A stretch of 64,000 nt of DNA from Sarcophilus harrisii (lineage: Eukaryota > Chordata > Mammalia > Dasyuromorphia > Dasyuridae). The position numbers and the translations under genes are program-made. The notes beneath the pieces were generated by a model that was not told where the DNA came from, ran no database searches, and saw nothing but the letters and a program-made list of their open reading frames with translations. Position 1 is the first letter of the stretch; each line of letters begins with the position of its first letter. The stretch spans positions 301,311,107-301,375,106 of the forward strand of contig NC_045428.1 in the NCBI RefSeq assembly GCF_902635505.1, read 5' to 3'. This document shows positions 33,271 to 48,200 of this stretch, piece after piece.

Positions 33271-36200
33271 GTAGAGTGAATGTCCCCACCCCAGTGACTA
33301 TCCTTTCACCCCTGAAGCAACCAAGTTCTGGGTATCTATGCCAAAAACCTATCCTATGATCCCATCTCAAATGGATGTAATCTATGAAGAAAAAACAATA
33401 GAGGAAAAATGCTTTGAATAATTAAAAGTTTATAATATGGCAGAAACTAGGCATTGATCCATACTTAACGCCGTACACCAAGATAAGGTCAAAATGGGTT
33501 CATGACCTAGGCATAAAGAATGAAATTATTAATAAATTAGAGGAACATAGGATAGTTTACCTCTCAGTCCTGTGGAAGGGGAAGGTCTTTATGACCAAAG
33601 CAGAACTAGAGATCATTACTGATCACAAAATAGAAAATTTCGATTATACCAAACTGAAAAGTTTTTGTACAAACAAAACTAATGCAGACAAGATTAGAAG
33701 GGAAGCAATAAACTGGGAAAATATTTTTACAGTCAAAGGTCCTGATAAAGGCCTCATTTCCAAAATATATAGAGAATTAACTCTAATTTATAAAAAATCA
33801 AGCCATTCTCCAATTGAAAAATGGTCAAAGGATATGAACAGACAATTCTCAGATGAAGAAATTGAAACTATTTCTACTCATATGAAAAGATGCTCCAAGT
33901 CATTATTAATCAGAGAAATGCAAATTAAGACAACTCTAAGATACCACTACACACCTGTCAGATTGGCTAAGATGACAGGAAAAAATAATGATGATTGTTG
34001 GAGGGGATGCGGGAAAACTGGGACATTGATGCATTGTTGGTGGAGTTGTGAACGAATCCAACCATTTTGAGAGTAATTTGGAACTATGCTCAAAAGTTAT
34101 CAAACTGTGCATACCCTTTGATCCAGCAGTGTTACTACTGGGATTATATCCCAAAGAGATTATAAAGAAGGGAAAGGGACCTGTATGTGCACGAATGTTT
34201 GTGGCAGCCCTTTTTGTAGTGGCTAAAAACTGGAAACTGAATGATGTCCATCAGTTGGAGAATGGTTGAATAAATTGTGGTATATGAAAATTATGGAATA
34301 TTACTGTTCTGTAAGAAATGACCAACAGGATAATTTCAGAAAGGCCTGAGAGACTTACATGAACTGATGTTGAGTGAAATGAGCAGGACCAGGAGATCAT
34401 TATATACTTCAACAACAATACTACATGATGACCAGTTCTGATGGATCAGGCCATCCTCAGCAACGAGATCAACCAAATCATTTCTAATGGAGCAGTAATG
34501 AACTGAACTAGCTATGCCCAGAAAAAGAACTCTGGGAGATGACTAAAACCATTACATTGAATTCCCAATCCCTATATTTATGCACGCCTGCATTTTTGAT
34601 TTCCTTCACAAGCTAATTGTACAATATTTCAGAGTATGATTCTTTTTCTACAGCAAAATAACGTTTTGGTCGGGTATACTTATTGTGTATCTCATTTATA
34701 TTTTAATATATTTAACATCTACTGGTCATCCTGCCATCTAGGGAGGGTGGGGGGTAAGAGGTGAAAAATTGGAACAAGAGGTTTGGCAATTGTTAATGCT
34801 GTAAAGTTACCCATGTTTATATCCTGTAAATAAAAGGCTATTAAATAAAAAAAAAATTAATTAAAAGTTTAGACATCTCAAAAATAAAAATATTATTAAA
34901 AGTGTATTAATGGGACGCAGCTAGAAGGTGCAGTGGGTAGAATACCAGCCCTGAAGTCAGGAGGACCTGAGTTCAAATCTGACATCAGACACTTAACATA
35001 TCCTAGCTGTGTGACCTCGGCAAGTCACTTTACTCCAATTGCCTCAGGGGGGGAAAAGTGTATTAATGTAAACTCATAGATCTAAGGACTATTAAAAAAT
35101 CTGGGTTAAGAGCAAGTGGGGCTGATCCTAGGGTCTGTCACACGAAAAGTCATTTCCTTTCTCTTTTGGGGTTTTATTGCCTGTATACAGTTAATTCCAG
35201 GAAAATATCCAAATATATCTTATCTCTTGCTTATATTTTCCTGAAATAAATAACAGGGTCTCCTATATAAGCACTAAAGGCAACAAATCCTTATGAGGGG
35301 AAGAGGGCATTTCTTTTTAGCCCACTGCAAAGGACATAGAGGATGCAAAGGAAAGACATTCACAACAGTTCACAGAAAGCTGGATCTGGGGTCACAAAAG
35401 TCTAAGTGAAAATCCCTGATGCCGATACTAGCCGTGTGACTTGCTCACTGTGGCTCTGCTCCCTCCTCTGAAATGAGGGGGTTGAAATCTGAGATCCTGT
35501 GACCCCTAAGAAGGATCTGAACTTGTAGCTGCCCTTGAACCCATCAGAGGCAGCTCTCCAGTAGAATGGATGGAGAGCTGGGCCTGAAGCCAGGAAGTTC
35601 AGAGTTCAAATCTGGTCTCACATACTTACTAGCTCTATAACCCTGAGCAAGTCACTCTGTTAAAGTGACTCTGCAAGTCATTTAACCCCCATTTCCTTAT
35701 CTGTAATATGAGGCTGAAATTGTATCTATCTTGAGGGCCATTGGAGGCTCAAAGAGAAAATGTTACTTAGCACAGAGTCTGGCACATAGTAGGCACTTAA
35801 TAAATGCTTGTTCCCATCTGGTGATTTCATGATTCCCCCAAAAAACTTATACAGTCCCCTCAAGTATTGTAGTAAATCCTGCGGTTTGGATTCTCCAACA
35901 AGCCTTGGATGAGACGAGCATCCTTGATTCCATAAGACCTGCTCTGTCCAAAAAACTCACCATGATTGTGGGAGCTTTAACCCTTCCTGCTTCTTTCACT
36001 AGAGAGTCATGGAGGGGATCTTTTTTCTTCCTAAAGGGATGTTGTTCTCTCATCTCCTGGAAAGTTCCAAAAATCTTACCCTTGGCGCCTTTCAAGGACT
36101 GACTGAAAGGCAGAAGGAAGGAAGGAAGGAAGGAAGGAAGGAAGGAAGGAAGGAAGGAAGGAAGGAAGGAAGGAAGGAAGGAAGGAAGGAAGGAAGGAAG

Positions 36201-39200
36201 AGAGAGGGAGAGAAGAGAGAAGGAGGGAGGGTTTCATGCTAAAGTGGAAATTAAAATTTCCTTCTCTATCAATCAATGTAAAAGAATTTGTAATGCACCT
36301 ACTATGTGGCCCACACTTTGCTAGATGTCAGGGATACTCCCAAAATGAAATATTCTCTATTCTCAAAAATCTTACATTCTAATGTAGGGGTACAAGTACA
36401 TATATGTAAATACGCACAAAATAAATGTAAAGAAAATAATATAAAGTAGGTAGGGTAGACAGGCAGAAATAGTCTTAGCAATTGAATTAGTCTCATTTAG
36501 AAGGTGATACTTAGGCTGCATCTTGAAGAGAGAGAGGGATTCTGGAAGGGAAGGGAGGTGAGGAAGAAGTGATTTCCAGGTGTGAAAGCCAGCTAATGCA
36601 AAGTCCTAGAATTGAGATATAAAATCTAAGTGAAGTATACTTTAGCTGGATCCTAGAATGTGGGAAGGGGATAAATAGCCAATTAACCTGGAAAGATAGT
36701 TTGGGCTCAGTTTGTGAAGGACTTTAAAAACTAAATAGAAAGATGTCTGTTTTAACACAGAGACATCAAGAAGCCATGAAAGTTTACTGGGTACAGTGGT
36801 GACGTGGTCAGATCTCTGCTTTAGAAAAAATCATCCTGGCAGCTCAATGGCGGGAAACTAATTGTGATATTGCAATAATCTAGATGAGAGGTGATGAGGG
36901 TCTGAACTTGAGTCTTGGATGTACAAATGAGAAACATGTTCAGATATGAGGAATGGTGTGGAGATAGGAATGACAAGGTTTGACCATTGACTGGATAATG
37001 TTAAGAGGTCCCTTGGATTTATCTTTTTGAGTTGCCATATTTTCCTTAAGCACAGGACCCAGAACAGGCAAAAGTCCTTGAATGTATCCATGAGCTGACA
37101 TAATGTGCTGTTTGCATCTCAAACTGGACTCTGTGTGTCCTTCATAGTCAAGACTAGTACCAGTCAATCTGCACCAGACTGAGAAATTGCTTGGGCAGCT
37201 GGATGATTGTAGATAATCAGACCATCCTATCTTCATAATTCAGTAGTTCCCAAGGGAAAAGAACATGGCTTTTGCCATCAGTTAGCTCCTCCCATTAGGC
37301 AGAGATTTTGTCCTTTTTCTGTCTTTACTGTGCCTTTCCTCCTCTCATGCCACATCCTTTTAAGTGGAGATTCCTGGCATTTCCTTCTCCCTTTGTTCTA
37401 CTATTATAAAAATGCAAATTTCTGTGTAACTCTTTGGGTTCTACATGTGTGTTCATTTCTTTTGTAATAAACCTAATTTTCACATAAGTTTTGTGACACT
37501 ATGATTGTAGACAATATATGGAGTAAGAAGAATGAATTGTTAAAAATAATATCAAAATTATAGCCTGGGAGATTAGAAAAATGGTGATACCTTCACAAAA
37601 AATAGTTGCACCGGGGAAAGGGAAGATAATGATTTTTATTTTGTATATGTTGAGGTTTAAATGTTTTGAAATGTCCAATAGGCAGTTGGTGATACAAGAC
37701 CCAAAATTAGCTTTGAAGAATCCCCACATTCTCCAAATGTGTGATATGAATGATGAGCCAGCAAAGGAAACACAGGGGACCAAAGAGAGCAATATTTCAA
37801 AAACTCATAGAGAAGAGATTATCTAGGAAGAGAGGTTAGTCAATGGCATCAAATGCAGCAGATAGGTAAAAGGATGAGGACCTGGGAAAAGATAGCAGAT
37901 TTGGCAATAAAGAAAACACTGATAACTTTGTAGACAATACTTTTAGTTGAGTTATTAGGGTAAAAGCCATACTGCAAAGTGGAGGAAGAAGCCAGTAATC
38001 AATAAGGGCTAGTAGATTGAAAAGCATTAGAGAAAGAAGTTCAGAATGAAAACAAATTTAGTCACTTTGGAATGTGAATTTCAGCAGGCATGGTGGAAGG
38101 GATGGGCAGGCTTGGAGAGGGGAGATGGATGCAATAGCATTAAGAGGAATAGAGACAAGAGAATAAGAAGCGAGGTTTGAGAATAGTTTGTTCCTATGTG
38201 GTCATTGATTCATTAATATAGGTAATAGGCAAGAGTTAAAGGTGGTGGAATTCTTTAGTTATAGGGGTAGTAGTTGGTAGCTGACGACAATGCTCACAGT
38301 AGTTGTTTTTTCCCAAAGTCCAATATCCCTTTGCTTTCATTTCCTTGTTCTCATTTTAGGAAAGAGTGTTCTCATTTGACTTATATTCTCATTTAAACAA
38401 TGACAATAATAACAACATTTGCCTCATTTCTTCTGGGAATTCTAAATGATTTTTTGACCAAAATGTATTTTCTTTAAGGTTTTGTTTGTAGATCTTTTGG
38501 AGGTGCTCTCTTCTGGGTTTGTGGCTTGGACAAGCAATCCTTTTTTATTTACTTATTCTTCCAGTCTTAGTTCCCAAACTAGGGCTTTGTTTTGTGACTA
38601 GGCTCTATAAACGTCTAGTAAAATTTCTGGTTATGGGACCTGTTATTTTGACATACTGTAGATATCCACAAATTTAAAGTCATCTCAAAGTCCTAGGTAT
38701 TCTAGCTGTTCTTTCAACTCTAGTAACGGTAATCAATCACTTAGCTTCTTCCTAACTGCAATAAGACAGGAGAATCCTGTTAGGCTAATATATGAGTATG
38801 CTAAAGGTAGTGAAGAATAGTGGGGTTTCTTTCCCTTATCTCCCTTGATAATTCTACCATAATCCCCATTCCTTCATGGGACAATTCACATGGAATTGTC
38901 CCCTTTTTAGGATTCAGATTGAAGCTTTCTTTCCAAGCACTTCTTTAGAAGAAACTATTCTCCATCTCCATGGAAACACTGCCTCCAGGGCCATTCTTAC
39001 AAGGAAATGGAACGACATTGCTTGGCAATAATTGGAGAAGGAGGGAAGGAAGAAAGGAGGAAAGGGGAAGACAACCTTGCTTTAAGGAGCCATCCTGGAG
39101 AGAAGATGGGCTGGGTTGTAGAGCAAACAATTACAAAAATGTGCCCATTTTCCTGAGTGGAAGAATTATGAAACTTAATGAGTCAAACAATGAATAAGTG

Positions 39201-42200
39201 AATTAAAGGATGGAAAGATTGTTCTTTTTTTTTTTTTTAAGTTTCCAATATTCATTTTTTGTAAGATTTTGTGTTCCAAATTTTTCTCCCTTTGTCCCTT
39301 ACTTCCCTCCTCCTCAAGACAGGAAACAATCTGATATGAATTAAACATGCACAATCCTTTTAAACATATTTCCATATTTGTCATGTTGTACAAGAAAAAT
39401 CAGACCAATAGGGAAAAAATCTGAGAAAGAAAAAGCAAGCAAACAAACAAAGGTGAAAGTGGTATACCTCAATCAACATTCATTTCTCCCTCTGGTTGTG
39501 GATGTGGACGGTATTTTCCATCTCAAGTCTATTGGAATTATCTTGGATCATCACATTGCTGAAAAGAGCCATGTCCATCACAATTGTTCATCACTAAATC
39601 TTCTTGTAACTGTGTACAATGTTCTCTTGATTCTGCTCACTTCACTCAGCATCAGTTCATATAAGTCTTTCCAGGCTTTTCTGAAATCAGACTGCTCATC
39701 TTTTCTTTTAGAAAGATAAAATTTCATTACATTCATATGCCATGACTTATTCAGTCATTCCTCAATTGATGGGCATCCATTCAGTTTCCAATTCCTTGCC
39801 ACTACAAAAAGGGTTACAAATATTTTTCATGTGGGTTCTTTTTTTGCACATAGGGTCTTTTCCCTGAAAGATTTGTTCTTAAAGAGTTTTCTTATTCTTC
39901 TTATATGGTTCTAGAGGGAAAGGAAATTCAATGATAAGAGATGAAACTGTTTTTTTCCCACAATTTATTTTTTTCCTACAAAATATAAGAGATCAGTAGA
40001 GGTAGAAGACAATATGTAAACAAGACTCAAATCTGAACTCTGTTATTTAAGCAATTCATTCTGTGACTGTGGGTTACTTTTTTTGTCCTTTTTATTGATA
40101 CTTTTTATTTTTGTAATCTAGTCATTCGGGGTAAAATATACCTATTGCCACCATACAACTAAGCAGAAATCAAAACAAACTTGATTCAGTAAGCTAATAT
40201 GGTTGAATTCATTCCCCTCTCTGCCATGAGGATGACACTCAAATTGGTGTTCATAATTACTCAGAGTTCAGCTCTTTTAGTCAGTTATTCTTTGACATTA
40301 TTGTATGCATCATATTGCATCATATTTTGTTCTTCTGGTTCCGATTACATCTTCCATGTCACGTCAAGTGAGTCTTACTATATTATTTTATTACCTTTGT
40401 AATAAGAGAAATTCATTTTTATATGTTCTGCTTTGGAAGAAATGGGCTGCCCTGGGAGGCAGGAAGTTCCTCCTCCCTGGAGGGCTTCAAGCAAGGACTA
40501 GATGACCATTTGTTAAGTATGTGATAGAAAAGATTCAGCTCTGACAATTTTCCAACTTCTTTACAGTCGTGATTCTGTGATTTCCCTTTCTATTATTGCT
40601 TCTCAGTTTTTGTTATCATGCAGTCATTATGTAGAAATGGATTTAACTTTTGAAGTTTTATTTTGGAATCGACAACTTTGCTGAAGTTGTTGTCTCTTAG
40701 TATCTTTGCTGGTTCCCTAGGATTTTTCAAGTAAACCATTATATCATGAGCAAATGGGGATAATTTTCAGTCTACTTATTGTTACGTCTTTCATTTCTTT
40801 CTTTTGTCTTATTGCTATTGCTAACATTCTCAAAACTCTATCAAATAACAGTGGTGAGAGTGGGCACTTGTATTGCTTATATTTATTGGGAAGTTCTAGT
40901 GAATCCCTGTTGCACATCGTACTCATTTTTTATTTTAAACTTCTTTTTACAATATTAAAAACATTCCTCTTTGCCTGTACTATGGAGGGTTTGGTTTATT
41001 TGTTTTTGAACCAAATCTCAAAGGAAAACCAGAGATTCCCCAGAGATTCCTGTGAGATGGGAGTACGTTCCTGGCTACCTAGAGCCCAGCTTCTTAAATC
41101 GTGATTCGCAGTCCCATATGGAGTCTAGTAACTGAATGTGGGGGGATCCCACCTTCCTGCTAGATCTCTGGAAAGGCAGGGCTGGAGTTACGCCAGCAGT
41201 CAGGTTATCCTCCATTTTCCTTTCCCGCAACTGTTTTTTGCCACAGATAAGAATATTCCCAATTAAGGCTCTGCAGGAAGGACGGCTGGCTGATCTGGCC
41301 TTCCTGGGACCCAGAGCCCCATGGGAACTGGTGGGATGGAGTCCAAGTTCACTCTCCTAGTCTGGTGCCAACCCTTCTCTTTCTTTCCCTACAGGCGAGT
41401 CATGAAACGTAACATTCGGCTGAGATGCCCCTTCCGGAAGGGCACTTGTGAAATCACCCAGAAGACCCGGAGGCAGTGCCAGGCTTGCCGGCTTCGCAAG
41501 TGTCTGGATAGTGGAATGAAGAAGGAAAGTAAGCCCTGGACCAATAAGAGCTTTTTTTTTTTTTTTTTTTTTTTTTCCTCTGAGGCAGTTGGAGTTAAGT
41601 GACTTGCCCAGAGTCACACATCTAGGAAGTGTTAAGGGTCTGAGGCCAGATTTGAATTCAGGTCCTCCTGACTTCAGGGCTGGTGCTCTATCCACTGCCC
41701 CCTCAATAAGGGCTTTTTAAGGAGGTCTTTGATGGTCATTCCAATTTTTTTTAATCTAGGGAAAGGTAGCCTATGGGCCTACATTCATCTGGGGATTTAT
41801 TTGGTCTTTACTGTCCATTCCCTTCTATTTCTTGACCTCCCTCTTTCACTTGCCTCCTTCCTCTCCTCCCATATTATTCCCCCTCTGAGCACTCAACTCA
41901 TTTACTTGGGGCTGTTTTAACTCTCTGGAGATAGGAGAAAAATGGTTTGATTGCCTGAGCTGTCTAGTTGCTTTCTGAGAGCCAAAGAGTGCTTACTTTC
42001 CCCTTCTGATGATGAGTTGATGGGCTCTATCCTAAAGAAGTTGGTCTTGATCATTTGATTATTCAAGTTCCACTGCAGGTTCTCAGGCAGGCCTGACTCT
42101 GGCCCACTAAATCATCTCTGTAAAGAGGACCTCCTTGGATTTTTTTAAAGAACAATGTTACTGTTGGTAGTTTCTAGTCTGTATTAACAGATTCTTCCTG

Positions 42201-45200
42201 GTTTTTTAGTTTATCTCAGTATATCTCGGTTTATTTATTTTAGTTTATCTATTTTTAGTTTATCTCAGAGTATCTAGCTCTCCCTGGACAGAAGGGGAAA
42301 AGAATAGAAGGGAAGAGTGGAAGAAGATATGGGAAGAGAAAAGACTGAGAATCAAACAATGCAAAATTTTTAGTACACCAGCAATATGAACACACCCCCT
42401 TATCCTCTTCCATTATAGATTCATTCATTCTTCAAGGATTTAGTCCTTACATATGGAACCTTAGAAAACTACTGTTGGTTGGATATACTTTGTGTAGCCA
42501 TTCAAAATCAGAGCTCACAATCCCCCACCAATATGTTCATCTTTAGCAGGCCAACCAAAGAACATGTTTAATTAACCAGCATAATAACAATAGTGACAAG
42601 AAAGATCTGCCCCCCATATACAAGGGGTAACCTAGGAGACATCTGTGTGGCCAGGGACTACACTAAGCCAGACATACCCACAGAGAACATCTTTGACTAC
42701 AGACCCATGGCTAGGAAGACTCATAGCTCTGACATTGTAGGGTCCCTGAAGCCCCTAGGGATGTCATCAAACTGCTTTCTTCTGGTCCCTGAGCTGTGCT
42801 CTGCCAGACTTTCCTGCTGAGTTGCTGCAGTTCTTTGCAATTGCTGGCCATAGCTGTGAGGTGACTTCCTAGTTGACTTGTCCTTGTGGGGTTTCAACTA
42901 TGATAGATTTTTCTTTCTCAGCTTCTTGCTCTGCTGTTATCCCCAGAGCTGCCGCCCTCATGGATTTTCTTCTTCTTAGAAGCAATCTTTAGCTCTTTTG
43001 TGATGGGAATCCCAACTGTACCCACTCATCTCCAGCTAAAGAAGCCTTGAGAAATTTTGTCATTTGAACCCCATTTCTTCTGTCTCATTGTCCCTGAGTT
43101 TAGACTTTAGTTGTGGTTTAAAATTCTTCCTAACTCCCATCATGTCCCTTGGTTGCTAAGATCCCTTTAAATCATCTCAGTGACTCCACTTAGCAAAACC
43201 GCAAAGGAGATGAATGAAAGTGGGGTGGGAAAATTCTTCTCTGCTGTTGCCCACCATATTTCTTATTTGAAATCAAAACAAGTGGTGCCATGATTTTTGT
43301 CCTATTTTCTTCAAGCAATCAAGCTTGTTAAACTCTCAACAGGTTCAGTCAACCAACAGATATTTATTGAGCGTTTATATGTACAAAGTACTGTACCAGG
43401 CATTGAAGTGGTCTGAATATATCAGCTTGTTGCCCCGTGCAGTGCAGACCCAATGGATCTGAACACAGCAGAGAATGACCAAGGTCCACAGTCTTGCAAA
43501 ACAAGGCATGGGTTTGGGTGGGCTGTAACTCACATCTCTCTTTGGTGGGCCATTGTGGGACTATGCTGAGAACTGTGGAACTCAGGAAAATACTAGTGGA
43601 AGTTCTTAGAGGTCAACATCTTTATGGCCATTGGGATTCAGAACAGAAAATGTTTCCAAGCCAGAAATCGATAGAGGAACTTTCTTGTACTCTTATTTTT
43701 CTATAGGTAGGCCCAGTTCTTCTATTTTTCTTCATTTCCCACCCTAGACTCAAGTCACCATCTATAGTTCCCTCTTGTTCAAGTAGCTGAGGTAAATTCA
43801 ATTTTCCCCTATAGGTTTAGAAGAGGGTGAGCTAGTGATAATATGAAGTAATTCCTGGGTTTAATACATGTTTAACACAAAGATGGCCTGGGGAAAAGGG
43901 AATGATCCTGAGCTCAACAGTTCAGGGTTAATAGTCCGAGAGCTAAGGGCATAGATTTTCACTAAACTGGCTACTCTTCCCTACTATGTGCAGTGATCAT
44001 GTCTGATGCAGCAGTAGAGCAGAGGAGAGCTCTGATCAAAAGAAAGAAGAGAGAACAATTGGGGACTCAGGCTCCAGAAGTGAAAGGATTAACAGAGGAG
44101 CAGCAGAAGATGATCCTGGAACTCATGGATGCTCAGACAAAAACCTTTGACACCACATTCTCCCATTTCAAGGATTTCTGGGTAAGAGAATTAAGTACTT
44201 TGGTGCTTCAAAATCTCATTCTTCATTGTACTATTTGCAAACCTGCCTCCTCACCTCCCAATTCAGGCAAATGATATGGAACTGAGTCTAAGCTGAAATG
44301 AAGTGAAAATCAAAAGAAGTCCCATCCTCCTGCTCCCTTAGGGTTATGGGTATGTGAAATGCTTAATGTATTGTCAGGCTTCTCACCATCTGTAAGACTG
44401 AGAAGCTACCGGCTTCCCTATGGTTTGTTTCTCTGCTCTGAGACCATGGCAATGTGTGGTCCAGAGTGACAGCCCCATGTTCAGAAGCTTACCTCCCTGT
44501 CCCATTGTGGGGGCTAAGAAGCAAGAAGTAAAGGGATCTTAGAGACCATTTTAGAATCCAATCTCCTCATTTTACAGATCATGAAAATGAGACTCAAGGA
44601 CACAAAATGATGATGATGATAAATGTTGATGTAGTGCTTTAACATTTAGAAATCATTTTCATGGGTTAGGTCTCATTTGATCCATACAACAACCTTGAGA
44701 AGTAGGTGCTTTTATTAAAGATGAGGGAATTGTGGCAGTGAGAATTTGACTTGCTTAGGATTACACAGCTAGTTTATGTCTGAGTCTATTTTGAACTCAG
44801 TTCTTCCCCATTCCAAGTCATCTAGTTGCCTATATAGCTATTAGCCATGGAAATGTAATCCCAGACATGTATACTTATTTTGTATTTAATTTATACTTTA
44901 ACATATTTAACATGTATTGGACAACCTGCCATCTAGGGGAGGGAGTGGAGGGAAAGAGGGGAAAAATTGGAACAAAAGGTATGACAATTGTCAATGCTGT
45001 AAAATTACCCATGCATATAACTTGTAAATAAAAAACTGTAATAATAAAAAAAAAAGAAATTTAATCCCAGGTTTTGGGATTTTCAGTCAAAAGCACCTTG
45101 GACTGCACCATATTCTTCTTCCTACACAGAAATAGCTTCATACAGTAGATGTACAATACATGTATACCCATCTAGAGCCATCTTGGTACTAGCAGCTGAC

Positions 45201-48200
45201 ATTAATATGATTGGTATGTCTGCATAATGTGACTGATGGGCATAAATGTCCCTGCTTTCTTTCCTTTGTTTCCTCTCCTTCCATACTTCCTTTCTCTTCC
45301 CTTTTCCTTCCATGCTTCCCTTCCTTTCCCTTCTACTCTAATGATGTTTCTCAGCTGCCAGGGGTACAGAGAAGTCACCCTGAGATTCCCAAGCCCATTG
45401 CTGCCAGTTCAGAGGAAGAAACGGCCAAGTGGAACAGCATCACCAAAGAGTTCTACCCCATCTCTCTACGGCTGCAGGGGGAAGATGGCAGCATTTGGAA
45501 CTACAAGCCCTCAGCAGATAGGTCAGGGAAAGGGATCATTTCCTTGTTGCCCCACATGGCTGACTTGTCAACCTACATGTTCAAAGGCATCATCAATTTT
45601 GCCAAAGTCATCTCCTACTTCCGGTAGGATATGGGGATTTACTGGGGAAAAGCAGTATTAGAAGGAGCAAAAAATGGCATTGTCAGGTGGTCAATAAATA
45701 TTTATTAAGTACTTACTATGTGTCAGGTACTATATGACTGTGCTAAGAGCTAAAGAAATTAAGGACAGAGATTTAAGGGCTTTAAGATGGTCTTCCTTCC
45801 CCTGAATGTGGATGAGGTATCAGTATCCTAAAGCTCTCTCCTTAGTTTTAGTCAGACAGGATTCATTTTCCCCATGAAGAGGAAGGAAACAGGTGAACAT
45901 TTGGTGTCATTTGGAGAAGATATAGAAGAGATTTGGAATGGAGTTCTGAGCAGGGTGACCCCATAACAAAGGATGACAGTCTGCTTGTCCCTAAGGGAAG
46001 CTTGGGAAGGGATGGGCCGGCAAGTGTTGATGACCCTAGCTTTGAGCAACCTTCCCTCAGGTATACTGAACTCATATGATGTTGCCACCAATATCTTGAT
46101 TAGCCTCCCGAGTCAGCCAATGGATGGGGGCATGAGATTAGGGAGAAGGCTCCAAAACAACTTAGTTTATGGACCATTAAAAAAGGTTACTTGAGAAATC
46201 ATCTAACCTACTCCCTGATCATCCAAGTGAGGCTGAGTCCCTCGCCCACGGAATTAAGTATCAGAGTTAGGATATGGATCCAGTTCTTCCAATTCCAAAT
46301 CCAGGACTCTGTTCTAGTAATGGGGGCAACAAGCTCCTGAAGTTGGGATGAACCTCAGAGACACTGGCACTTTGCTGGGGAATAATGAGAACCTGGTGGT
46401 CTCTTTCCATCACTCTGCAGGGGAGATACTGTTTGACAATGGATATTAAGGCTATGGATGGCTGCTTGATTTTCTTATACTTGAATAGCAGGGTTGTTGT
46501 AGTTGAATGAAAAAGGCTTTAACTTTAATAGAAACAGATTCTATTCAGGATCTCCCAATAATCCATTTTCTATCCTGTCCCATAAATCTACCTTTTAGGT
46601 CTCTTGTCACTGTCTTGGGTATCTATGGGTAACAGGTGATATGCATATGCCCAGGGGTCAGGTATGCAGATGGATCAATGGAAATGGAAGTTTACTTGAA
46701 TTGTGCTCCTTTGGTGGTCTGGGAATTTCCCTCTTTTGCTGGTTGTTGGGTATAGGAAGAGAGGACACTAAGCTGGTCTAGTTTGGGCTGAGCTGGGCCA
46801 GACTTATTCCCTGTATTTCTACCATCTTTGCCAGTTTCCTCAAACAGATGCTCAGAAACGATCAGGAGAGGAGAATCCCTGCTCAGCAAATGAGAGGAGG
46901 GGACGAGGCAGGGAACTGGTTGGACACTAGATGAGGCTGTCAAACCAAAGAGATGGGCGAGGATTGCCCCAGGGATACTGGCAATTTTCTTCTTTAAGCA
47001 TTGGTTCTACACCAGAGAACCATATACGCTGTCTACATAGCCTAATGAATCAACCACCGTTTGGGCTGAATTAACAAAGTTGAGCTAATGTGACTGATTT
47101 TTCTCCTTATGGAATGGATTACAGATGCTCACAAAGGATGGGGAGATGAAAATCCCTGCTCAGTGAATGGGAGGCAGGGCAGGGAACTGGTTGGACACTG
47201 GATGAGTTTTCCAATAAAAGAGATGGGAGAAGATCGTTCCAGAGACACTGGCTCCACACTAGAGAGTCACATTAGCTATGTCTACAAAGCCCTGTTGGAT
47301 CAAGCTCCTTTTGGGCTGAATTGGCAAAGCCCAGCTAATTTATATGCTGATTTCTCTTATGGCACTGACTAGTCACTTGGCCATGTGTTCTTACATGCCA
47401 AGGTGGTAGTGAGTGCCAGTCATTGAAGCACTTCAGGCAGAAGCTAGATGAGCGTTCGGGGAGATGCTGTAGAGAAAAACTAGATTATGACCTCTGAGGG
47501 CCCTTCCAACCCTGGGAATCCATGCTCAAAGATCAGCGCCAGTGGAGGTCTGGACTTGGTCCAGAGAGCAGAAGATATCATTAGTCAGGCTATCACTGAG
47601 GAAATTTTGGGAACTTCCAGAGCTGGGATTCCCTCCCAACACCCCCCTCCCCTTTCCTGCCTCCTTTTCACTCCAGAACCCTTTTAGGGCTTTCCAGAAC
47701 AGAAGCCTTGGTCCAAGAACAGCTTCTCCAAAGGACCCCTGATCTGGAAGCTCCCAGTGGCCTGGAGCCTCACCCTCACCCCCAGAGGTCCACTGGGGCC
47801 CTCCTGTGTCATTGAACTTCATCACTTCCTTGTGTGAGCCTCATTCCACAAATGGGGCAGTACCTCCGTGGTAGTCAACAGGGTTAATGAAAGGGATACG
47901 TTCTAGGGAAAATTTATTGTCAAAGGAAGAAATGATAGAGGAGAGATTCCAGAGTAAACCCCTACCCCCCAGAGCTTCCCGACAGGGTACTTCCTATATG
48001 GCGCACCAGGAGGGGTGGAAGGGTACCCTTAGCTTCTTCAGGGTAGCCCCACACGGTTATAAGCTACCTCCCTTAGTCTCAGGGATGCAGGCCATCGGGG
48101 CTCCTCATCCCAGTGATGCCATCTTCTCTGAGGGGCCACAGCCCCCAAAAGAAGGCCACAGTCTGTGTCACTGGAAATAACCATTTAATTTAGAGAGGAG

